A DNA stretch of 64,000 bases from Edolisoma coerulescens (lineage: Eukaryota; Chordata; Aves; Passeriformes; Campephagidae), in assembly GCA_013397115.1 (NCBI GenBank), contig VWZW01002639.1, positions 372,001 through 436,000 on the forward strand, given 5' to 3'. This document shows, one piece after another, positions 38,701 to 50,700 of this stretch. A program made the position numbers and the translations under genes. The notes under the pieces are model-generated. The model saw only the letters and a program-made list of their open reading frames with translations, searched no databases and was not told the DNA's origin. Position 1 is the first letter of the stretch; each line of letters starts with the position of its first letter.

Positions 38701-41700
38701 TGACATAGAAACTTAAAGCCATCTTAATTCATGATCTTGGGGCTGGAAAAACACCACAGGAGGATTTGTAAAACAAAATAATCTGGGGGTTTTTTCAGCC
38801 AGAAACTGGAATAAGTGGTAACAGCACTTTCCCAAATCCGCAGGAATATCTGCAAGCAAAACCAAACAGTTCCAGGTCTAAGATTGACAGATTATTTCCT
38901 CAATTAATTTCTTGTAATCAACGTTGTCAAGAATAATAGAAATCCCAAATATCTGCTTAAGTTTATTGAGGTATTGATGTTATTGCCATGGTTTAGATAA
39001 CACTTGGCTTTGTTGCTGTACTGAGCTGAGGTTTATCCATGCAAGTATTTCTAATATCTATCTGTAACATTGATAGATTTCATGTGTATGTGAAGGAAAA
39101 AGAAGAGGAAGAGGAAAAGGAAAAGGNTCCCTGCCATATAATTAAAGAAGCAGAAGAGAACAACTCCTTATGGAGCCATGCCCATGGTTTGAGGACATCA
39201 ATTCCACCTCCCTAAGTACTTTTAACTCAAACCAGGATGTCACCTTAGACCTTACATGGATCTTAGAGAAGCACATTTCGATCAGAATTGCACCTCTTTG
39301 GCAGAAGGACCATCTCAGCTTTGCTGAGTCCCTGCAATAATGGGATGAGCAGGACGCTGCAGGAATCCTGGATGCTGAGCAGGAAGACAGAGCTATTACT
39401 TTGGAGCTCCATCTCCTGCTCCAGATGCACATTGTTTATATTCTCTTGACATATTATCTCTTCTTGTATTGCAAGTGCTTGCATCTTCCACAGACAGAGC
39501 TTGAAAATTTAATCTATATATTTAAATATTAAAAAGGTTATTTTGACTTTAATTTTTAAATGAGCCATTAGCACAACCCTGAATTTGACAGAAGATGAAG
39601 TCGAAGTAAAACAGAAGCAAATTTATTCCCTCTATGTTTTGTCATTTGACTGCCATGTCTTTAACTTGTCTTTCATACAGATGCACATAGGAATAGAGCA
39701 AAAAATTCCCAGAGATTAATCTGTTTTCCATTGAAAAATGGACTGTGAGAAAAGTCATAGAATGGTAGAATGGTTTGGGTTGGAACAGCACTTAAATTTC
39801 ATTTCATTCAACCCCCTTCCATGGTCACAGACACCTTCCACCACCCCAGGTTTCTCCAACCCCCATCTCACCTGACCTTGGGCACTTCCAGGGATGGATC
39901 CTGTTTGAGCCCTTAAGAAATATCTTCTCTGGCTTTACTTTTGATNNNNNNNNNNNNNNNNNNNNNNNNNNNNNNNNNNNNNNNNNNNNNNNNNNNNNNN
40001 NNNNNNNNNNNNNNNNNNNNNNNNNNNNNNNNNNNNNNNNNNNNNNNNNNNNNNNNNNNNNNNNNNNNNNNNNNNNNNNNNNNNNNNNNNNNNNNNNNNN
40101 NNNNNNNNNNNNNNNNNNNNNNNNNNNNNNNNNNNNNNNNNNNNNNNNNNNNNNNNNNNAAGCAAATTTATTCCCTCTATGTTTTGTCATTTGACTGCCA
40201 TGTCTTTAACTTGTCTTTCATACAGATGCACATAGGAATAGAGCAAAAAATTCCCAGAGATTAATCTGTTTTCCATTGAAAAATGGACTGTGAGAAAAGT
40301 CATAGAATGGTAGAATGGTTTGGGTTGGAACAGCACTTAAATTTCATTTCATTCAACCCCCTTCCATGGTCACAGACACCTTCCACCACCCCAGGTTTCT
40401 CCAACCCCCATCTCACCTGACCTTGGGCACTTCCAGGGATGGATCCTGTTTGAGCCCTTAAGAAATATCTTCTCTGGCTTTACTTTTGATTGTTTTATTT
40501 ACATTAAATATTGTTTTTGTGGTAATTAAAAATCAATTAACTCATTCTACAAGTTCTTCCTATCTTGCACTTGGAGTAATGGCATGGAATAGCACATAGA
40601 AAAGAGGAAAATTGGTGAAACTCAGGAGAAATATTTCCCTTTTATGCTAAAGGGCTGATCAATAATTTACTGGGAAAATATAGTCCAAGGAAAACAAAAC
40701 AGCAGAGGGCTTTACTTTTAGTATTAAATTTAAAAAATTAATGACTAAATTGCATTTATAGCAATGTATCCCTTATTCTGCCCTCTGTAGTGCAAAGTCT
40801 AGAGGTCTCAAACTCCTCTGTATTTGGTGCATTCAGCAGTTTCCTTTAAAACCCCCAAACCAACACATCCTCACACCAAAATCTCTTGTTTGGCCTGTGG
40901 GACATCCTTCCTTTAGTGACTCTGCATCCCTGAAATACCCTGAAAGCGAGGGGGCTGCTATTCCAAGGAAAACAGAAATCCTTCCTCATGGGCACTGATC
41001 TGGGACAAGAGGAGACTTCTTGGCCACAGATTTTGTTTTCGGATTTATGAAGAAATTTGGGATTTCGTTTCCTTTGCTGTTGTTAAAGCGTTTGGCAGCG
41101 AAGAGTCGCGGTGAGCTGGAATGTGCCTGTTCCAGCTGGGAATATGGGACCCTTGTTGTACCAAGTCCAATACTCACGGGATTTTTTGGTGGTGACATTC
41201 ACTGGGGTGCTGGAGGGCCCCGTCCCTGCAGTGTTGTAGGCTCGGACTGTTGCAAAATACACCGTGTTAGCTCTCAGACCAGTGATGTTCTTGGCTGTCA
41301 CGTTCCCACTGACTCTGACCTTCCCAGCTGTGCTTTCCTTGGGATCATCTGTCCAATATAAAACCTGAAAAGTGAGAACAAAGAACAGGCAATTCATTGT
41401 TTTCCAGCAATTAGAGGCTTGGCTGGGAAGCAGACATGCTGACAAGGAAGATTTCGAGGAATACAGGATTTTTGGTACTCCAATCTAGCAGGATGTAAAG
41501 CCAGGCATGAATATTTATAGGGAAGCAATAACATTTCAGAGACTGAATCCCAATTAAGGAACTGAATGAAATACTTAAATTTACAGGTGTCCAGAAGGAA
41601 ACCTTTGATAAGGCAAGAAATGATAAAAGCTTTGTTGGTTTTATGGTTGAACACGATGAAAGAAAACCTTAAGAGACACAAAAGAACATTTATCTCAATC

Positions 41701-44700
41701 ATCTAAGAGGTTTTTAATTATTTTGTATCCTGGCTCTAGTTTTTATTCAGTGACACCTATTTAGACCTGGGGTTTTTTTCAGGGAGTAATTGATTAGGAA
41801 GGTTTGTGGACTGTACATGACTCTTATTACCTTCATTTATACATTGCAATGATAGGACAGAATTTTAAGTATTTTTGACTTGTTTTCCTCTTATCTACAA
41901 ATTAAAAAAAAAAAAAGAAAAAGAAGAAGAAGAAGATGAAAAAATAAATTGCTTCACTGGGCAAGTAAAACACCCAGGAATCATATCTGACATTGCTTAA
42001 ACATAAAATCACTGAATCATTTAGGTTGGAAAAGATCTTTAAGATCATCAAGTCCAACGATTAACTCAGCACTGCCAAGTCCAGCACTAAACCACGTCCC
42101 CAAGTGCCACATCCACACGGCTTTTAAATCCCTCCAGGGATGGGGACTCCACCACTGCCCTCTTCAAATGTTTGAGTTAATGGTTGGATTTGATGGTCTT
42201 AAAGGTCTTTTCCAACCTAAATGATTTTATGATTCTAAGAGGAGGGAGAAGTTAAAAGCCTTTCAATGCACTGCAGCACAAGCTCTGGGGGACATTTATC
42301 CTGCCCTGTCCTTTAAGCAGTGCCATGTGTGCCTGTCCCCAAATCTGAGCACAAAAAGTCTGGGACAGAGCTGCAGGTCTGGGCTGTAAATCCTCCTGAT
42401 TATTTCTGGTGGGATGTTGTTAATGAGAGTCAGGGGAAGAGCTCCATGGTCTGTTGAGTTGAAAGCAACTGTTTGTTGATTGGGAACAGGAACCAGAAGG
42501 CCAACAGGATTCTGGACAGGAAAGGGACAACTTCAAGGTGTCAGAGCCCCTCACCCCATAGCCCAGCCCCTCACCCCATAGCCCAGCCCTTCACCCCGTA
42601 GCCCAGCCCCTCACCTCGTAGCCCAGCACCCTGCCCGTGTGCCGGTTCCAGGGGATGGGCAGCCAGGACACCTCCACAGCTGCTGCTGACACGCTCAGCG
42701 CCGAGGCTCCCGCCGGGGCCATCTGTGGCTCTGGGACATGGGAAAACACAGCTGCTGGGACATGGGTGTGATCACAGGGACAATGCAAGGGGAGGAGATG
42801 CTAGGGGGAGCAGCAGGAAGAGCCCCTGCTGTAACCAAGAGCTTTACTCTCCACTCATGGTGGAACGTCAGCAAAACCGGTTTTCAAAATTGGTCATTTC
42901 CTGTCTTCTAGGGCAGATTGTCAGAGATTGGCTGCACTGAGTGGTCTGAAAAACCAAACCCTCTGAGAGCTACACCTTTGAGTGTCTCCCAGTTTTCCCA
43001 TCACACTCAGCAGGAGCACCTTGGGGACAAATTAGTTGAAACAGGCCCTCTACTGAAAAATCATTCTGAAAATCCGCCCCTTGCTATTTTTACTTCAGTT
43101 TCCCATCTCCTGCCTCATGTCTGTTATAAATATTCAATGAGCAGGTTTGAGCAGGGTCCTTAATACCCCTGTGAGATCTGCCTGGTCCTATCTGGGACCT
43201 CTTGCTGGGACACACCCATTACTACTAAGAGTAACTTGTGTTACCATCCTCTCCCGAGTAGATGATGGAAATGGAGCTCAGGGTCCCTTCTCCTTCGTTG
43301 TTGTAGACACCAACTTTCACCTCGAAAGGAGACAGGGGCGTGATACTCTCGTTCCTATAAACATATTTGCTGGATTCCACCGAGGCCACCGCAGCTTTGG
43401 TCCAGGTTGTCGAGCCAAGGGGACGGAACATGACGACGTAGCCAAAACCTTCCCCGTTTTGGAGTTCTTCTGACACTGGCTGTGGTGACAAGGCAGTCAA
43501 TAAAGGTTTGCATGTATCCACTGTTTTAATTGAATCTTCATTCCCTGACTATATTTTAGTGGTATTGATTTAGTTGGCTGTGCCTTGGAGAAGATAATAA
43601 TGCTTGCCCCATCCGTCAATATAACATTAAAATAAAAATCAAAACAATAAATCTATTGGGGCAATCAATTTAGAAACAAAAGATCTGATCAGCTCCATTA
43701 AAGTTGTCTCTTTCAGGCATGAAGTTTGCAAAATTAAAAGCATTTCACTCAGTACAAGTTGTAGCTTGTAGATTTTTTTTTCCCCCCAAAGGGGCATAGG
43801 AATGCTAATTTTAAATAAATGATTTTAGAGGAAAAAAAGAGTTGGGAAAGAACAAATGTATACAAAGATGTGTGTCAGTTGTATAATTGCCTGCATGTGA
43901 GTACAGTATTGATGTATTTTTTTTTAGCAAAGAGAAAGCCTCGAGTGCATGAACATATTCTTATTTAAGTTTTCAGAACAGAAATGTTCCTGCAAGTCAA
44001 CATGGCAAAATTAATGTTTCTATTAATAAAATCTCATGTCAAGATACGTATGAAAGGCTCAAACTGAAAAGGCAATTACAGCAACACCATGTCCTGCATG
44101 AAGTTTGGTTTTTCACGAGATAAAAATACTTCCACGTTGGCTTCTCAGAGCAAGAGGACATTTATGAAACAAAATCAGGATCAAATGGAAGAAGGAAGTG
44201 TTTCTCAGTAAAACTGCCGTTATTTCAGATGCTTGCATCAAAGGAAGGGGCATGAAAAAGCAGGCATGGAAAATGGTGCAAAAAGACAGAAATAGGGTCA
44301 GGATCTGATTCCTGGCTCCAGCCTCTTCTCCCTCAAACTCTTGGGAGCACAAACAGTGTGAGATGATGGGGGAAAATTTGGAAGAACTTCAGAAGATTTC
44401 AGGGCACTTATGTGGTTATTTTCATAATAAATTCCTTCTAATTCTAATAATAAAAATAATGATAATAAGCCTGCCCTAACGTTTATGATATGTCTTTCCT
44501 TCAGTGTTTCACAAACATCAATTCCGCAATATTCCCCTTTCCATCACTTTTCCAGTCCTGAGAGAGTTAAATATGAGGGATGATGGCTCACTGGTGATTT
44601 ATAAGAGTTCAAGCTACTTTCTAGAGCATTTAATTTGTTTTTGAGGCATCTGTGACCTCAGATTTAATCAAGACATTTAGTGAGTTCATCACAGAAAGCC

Positions 44701-47700
44701 GCAGAGTCGTGGTCAGCATTGTTAGCTGGCCATAATTAGGATTTCTTCTGGCTGTTTTTCAGGACACACTGTGGAGTCCAACAGGATAATTTGATTGAGA
44801 TCTCTCAGGTTGTTTTCGATTTTCATGTTCTTCTCCTCCCAAAGAGGCGATCAGCAGAGGAGAAAATGAAACAAAGGAGTGAAAGGCGCAGATGGAGGAA
44901 AACTTAGTTCAGGGAAAGTGGAATTTCACTCTGTTTGCAGCATGGGGAGGGGAAAACATCAGCAGTGTTATTTATCTAGTGGGGATTTTTTTAATTTCTT
45001 TTGATCTGATTTTTGACATTTTGACCAAGCAGCTGCCCCATCACTTCCCAGGCTTTGCCAGAGGCTGCCTGCCTTCATCCCAGTGCCTGTGGGAAGCTGC
45101 TGGAAGGCTGGGAAAGGAGGCTCCTTCCCACAGCACTCACTTTCTACTCTCTGAAATGACCTGCACTCACCCTTTGCAACTTGTCTGGTATTAACTGCTC
45201 AGAAAATGTGTATTCTCTGCTCTCGCTGGAGTGCTGGAGAATTAAAGGGCTCATCTCCTTTAACGCATAATAGGATATGTCTTGTCAGCACAGTGTTCCA
45301 GAATGGAAAACATGTAAACAAAAGTAGGAAAAATGTAAATGCAGAAAATGGCCAAGCAGATTAGTGTGTTAAGCACCTCCTGTACAATGGAGATAAGAGG
45401 GTTATGCAGACTTCTAAACATCTTTACAACATGCCTCTTAAACTGTTTATTTTTATAAATTGTTCCCTGTAACACAGCAAACTTGCTGTATATCTTACAG
45501 GCTGTTTGCTCTCCACATCCAGGGTGAAATCCAGGCTCCACCAAAGCCAGTGACCAAAAGCCTTTGGATTTCAGCAGGGCTGTGAGTTCACCCACAGATC
45601 GTTCCCCATTAGACAGTTGAGGTTAATTGGGCTAAGAATTACCTCCCATGTGATGACCAGCTCGGAGCGGCTCCCTCCTCCTCCGCTGATGTTCGTTGGT
45701 GCCACCACAGGAACTGGAGAAGAAAAGATGTTGGTGTTTGCAGCTGGTTCCGCAAGGCTTGGTCCTGGGGCCAGTCCTGTTTAATGTCTTTGTGGATGGC
45801 CTGGACAAAGGGATCGAGGGCACCCTCGGGAAGTTCACAGGCACTAAGTTGGGTGGGAGTGTGGTTCTGCTGGAAGGCTCTGCAGAGGGATCTGGGCAGG
45901 CTGGATCCATGGGCTGGGACCAGTGGTGTGAGGCTCAACAAGGTGAAGTGCAGGGCCCTGCTCTTGGGTCACAACAGCCCCTTGGAACACTCCAAGATGG
46001 GGGAAGACTGGCTGGAAAGTGGCCCAGCAGAAAAGGACCTGGGGGTGCTGGTCCTTGGCCATGAAGGCCAAGGTCACCTGGCCTGGATCAGCAGTAATGT
46101 GGCCACAGGAGCAGGGCAGTGATTGTCCCTCTGCACTGGGCACTGCTGGGGCCACACCTCGAGTGCTGTGCCCAGTTCTGGACAAGGCGGTCATCAGCCA
46201 AAGGTTGGATTCAATGATCCTTTTCCAAGTGGGTGATCAGAGCATTTCCTACCTCACCTGCAGCTACTCCGCCTCTCAACAGGTGGAACAGGGATTACAT
46301 TGCACAGCAGCCCATTTGAAATAAACTGAAATGATGTTTACATGTTTTCTAAGGCTGAAGCCACAGTTGCATTTGATACATGAGTACCCTGGTTCAAAAA
46401 ATTAATTAAAAACCTAGGAGCATCAAGTATCTGACATTATTATGCCTCATCAACTAATTGGCAAAATGATGTTCCATTCAGACTGTAGCTGCAACACTAC
46501 TGATTTACTAATTATGCATTTGTTCAGTAAACATGTTGTTGGAGCAATATATTAATTTTTTAAATTGGTTGTATGCTTTTTTTAGCAAAATCAAAATTTG
46601 CAATTTGTTTTTCTCCTTCTCCAAAGACTGCACGTGTCGAAAAGTTGGTTGATTAGAGCTGGATTTCTCCAGCATTCCCCAGGTGTGTGGCACCAGAGGT
46701 ACAGGACTGAGATCAGGGAACTTTGTTGAGGCTGAAGGGGCTCACGGTGGAGAGGCAAAGAAAATATCAGCATTTCCTGCCTCTTGCTTTATATTTCTTC
46801 TCTAAAGTCTCTTCCAACCCAAACCATTCAACAATTCTGTGATATCATGTTCTTTTTCAGCTGCTGGAGAAGGATAAGAGAAGAGCACATCCCTGGAACG
46901 GGCAGAGACAGGAACTCTCTACAGCACATTTGGACTGGTGCCACCTCCAAACCCTTTCTTCAGCAATTTCAAGATTGTTTTGTCATTCCCTTCTTTCAGT
47001 TCTCACTGTCTGAAAAGCTGATGTATAAGGTGAGAAATAAGTGGGGTATTTGCACCTCAGAAGCTTTTTTCAGAGATTCTGGGCAAGTTTTGCCATATCT
47101 GCTTGTCCTTCCTATTGACAAATGCATTAGCCCAGCTCCAGGGGTGGTAATAAAAGCAACAGTGCTTTAAGTTCACAGAAATTGATGTCGACCCATTATC
47201 ATTTCCAGATTCCAGTCCATGTACAAATCTTTTTCTGCTTTCATCCTCTAGAAATGGGAGGAATTTCAGGATAATTTTGCTGTGCAGCCATAAAAGTGAG
47301 CACAAGTGCAAACAGCCCGGGCTCTCCTGGAGTGTTTCTCAGAGCTGTTCATTTTTGTCACTCACACTCAATGTCTTTGGGCACATCAGAGGCGAATAAT
47401 CTCAGACTGACAAGAACTGCATGGAAATGGCAAAACAAACTTTCAAGCCTGGTGTTTCACTGTTTCATGAACCAACTGATGCTCAATTAGCTCGTGTGTT
47501 AAATATGTTCAGTACTTACTACATTTGCACGGGGAAAATTTTGTGCCGCTGCTCAGCAGAGCCTCAACTGGGTCAGAGTTGAGAAACAGATGAAAATTTA
47601 CAGCTGAGTGCATCAACAGAGGCTCAATTAATTCTCAGCTCCATTTTAATGAAATGAACAGTGGCTCATTTGCATCCACAAATTTACTAATGCTCAGATT

Positions 47701-50700
47701 TCAGTTGGCAAAATAGTTATTACAACAGCGGAGCTCAAATTCACCTTTTCCTGGCCAGGCATTTGCTGCCTACACCGTCCTGCTGATTTCAGATTCCTAT
47801 TCTGATTAAAAAATTAGGATAAGTTGTTATTTTCCCGCTGCACTGCAATGTTTTGGGACAGAGGAGTTTACAGCAGTGAAGGGGTTGAGCAGCTAAAACC
47901 TGAAGTGAGTCTTTCTGTCCCTTTTGTTGAACTTCAGACAGAGCTACGCTGTAAGGAAATAATCTTCCCTGTGTTATTGCCATAGTAAATAACAATAATT
48001 TTATTGTTTCTTTCTCCTCGTTGCCCCAGTCTTGTGAATCTCTCTAATAAATAAATAAATAAAAGCTTTAAAAGATGAAAGCTTTCACTGACTATCTGGT
48101 TTTGAATATCCCACTTTGCAAAGCCCCACGGTGGTAACAGCAACAAAAACCTTCTCAAGATCAATTTGGGCTTTGTGATCCATCATGTAATGGAGAATAT
48201 TTATTTGTGATACTCTGCTGGGAAATTTAAAAAAATCTGACCTCCTCGGGAAGGTGCTAGGGGTTGGAACCAGATGGTCTTTAAGGTCCCTACCAATCCA
48301 AACCATTCTGGGATTCTATTCCCAGGAGCAAATGGATTCCACATTCTAAAAAAACCCCCTATTTTCTTCTGTATAATGTACAATGCTGTATTTTGAGTTC
48401 TGTCCTGAAATGCAGCTTGCCAAACTTCAGAGCTTGGCAAATGAGATAAACAGAGAAGAGAAAGTGGATTGTAAAAGTTGCTCCCATTTTACTGCTTTCC
48501 ATCCCACAAATACTGATTTTATACGTGGGAGAGAGTAGATAAGCAGGGGGCTGGGCGGAACGTAAAACAAACCAAAGGTTTGGGCTGCAAATAAATTGTG
48601 CCAAGCCAAGCAGGTCAAAGGACTGACAGTGTTGGCCACCCAAGAATGAGGCAGCTTCCTGTGAGGTTCCAAGTCACAGAAGATAAATGGGTGAAGGTCA
48701 GACAGACAGCAAGGATTCCACTCCGGAGTCAGTGGAAGCTGTTGGTTTCACTGGGCTTTGGATGCTGTCATTTATTTCCTCCCATATCCAAAGTTAAAGC
48801 CAATAACCTGTTCCTACTGATGCTGAGATATCAAACACTGCAGCAGCCAAGGGATATTCAGAGAGTGGAGTTATCATTTCCTGTGCAAGTCCCTGAGCAG
48901 GGTAAGAACTCGGATTTAATTGGGAGAACACAAATTGTTCTTCCCAATTGCTTGAGTGAAATGTTGGTTGTGTTCAGGCATGTGGATTAGATATATTTTG
49001 GGACATATCAAAGGGAGGAGTCATGGACCAGCTCCAGCCTTTATCATGGAATTCCAGAATGGATTGGGCTGGAAGGGACCTTAAAGCCCATCCAGCTCCA
49101 CCCCTGCCATGGGCAGGGACACCTTCCACTGTCCCAGGCTGCTCCAAGCCCCATCCAGTAACGTGTTCTTGTGGAAGGTTCCCTGCCTATGGAATTGGGT
49201 AAATAACCCTGTAGGAATGAAAGGCTCTGCTGCAGTGAAATTCCCACAGTTGAGAGCTGGAAAAAACTGTCAGGAAGTAGGGCCTTACCTGCTGCTTTGG
49301 TTTTCAGCAGAGCCGATGGCCTGCTCGGCTCCCCAATCCCAACGCTGTTGCTGGCAACCACTCGGAACTCGTACTCAACCCAGGGGCTTAAATCCACGAC
49401 CGTGGCCTTGTGAGTCCTCCCATTAATGACCTCGGGGGCTAAAGGCAAACATGACACCAACAATGGAGTTTTGAGGTAATTAATGGTATATACAAAACAA
49501 AAAATCCAAGACAACTCCTGAATTGTTTACCTGTGGCGACCGCCTGCCATCCCACCGAGAAGGGAGTCCTGGTCTGGACACTGTAGATCTGTACTGGGCT
49601 GTTGTTATCTGCTCCAGGCTTCCAGGATAACCCAGCAGTCGTGCTAGAAACATGTTCAACTTTAACATCTTCTGGTGGACCTGGGGGGCCTGACACGATC
49701 AGCATTTTAAGAGGAAGGTATTGGGAAGAGAAGATTCACTGCTGGAATGGGTTGGGCAACTCTTACTTTCTCAAGACAGAGGAATTATTCATGAAGCTGC
49801 AGTGTCATAAAAGCAGCACAATCCCTAAATAATGGCTCCACGCCTGGATTACATTTTTGTGAGTCAGGAAAATTAATGTCTTGATGTCGCTAACATGAAA
49901 ACTACAAACAAAGGAATGATTTCTTTTTTGTGTTTGACAAAGAAAGGCACCCAATGTTGTCTTTTGTTGAACCATCGAACATTCTGAGAATTCCTACTGA
50001 ATTTAGTCAAAACTGAGGTTCAGAAAGAATGCGGGATGGTGCACTACACAGATTTCTGATTCCTCTTAGGGTTTACAGATCTGGTCCCATGACAGCATTT
50101 CCTCACTGCTGGTCATAAAAATCTGAGTTAGAAAATATTATTTCATATTATCTCCAAATAGGGGAAAGGAATGAGGTTTTTTGATTTTCCCAGCCTGCAC
50201 AGTGACCCAGAGATTCCTGGAGGAAATGACAACACTGCTGAGATCAGAGGACTTCCCTCTGACCTCTCTGGCCAGAAAATTTTGCAAAGAGACCATGGCA
50301 GAACTGCAGAGGTTTCCCTGGGCTGGCTGAACACCAGGATCATGCTGGCCACAATTTTGGGGCCAAGAGTACAAGATATAAAGTATCTCACTATTGAGAT
50401 GGGGAATTGATATCCCAGGAGTGATTCAAACAACAGCTGATGTTAAGGATCCCTAATTCCTCTAGAAGATGTGTGTGTCTCCCTTGCAGACATACCTCTC
50501 ACAATTATATCTGCTGTTGCAGATTGACTGTCTAAAGAAGTTTGCACCATGCACACATATTTTCCAGAATGATGCAGCTGAATATTTCTTATCATCAAAT
50601 CCCCAGCAGATTCCTGGAGAGATACACAAAGAAAAAAAAAAAGTAAATTAATCACTCACAACATGCTTTCCTTACTGGGCATTTTTATAAATTGCCCAAT

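Noticed and set aside
39825..40264. Reading frames crossing the N run
   Set aside because: They are composed of unknown residues through the assembly gap.
45696..46122. Reading frames of over 110 codons as a possible nested gene
   Set aside because: They are pieces of a frameshifted, internally deleted CR1 reverse transcriptase without catalytic residues.
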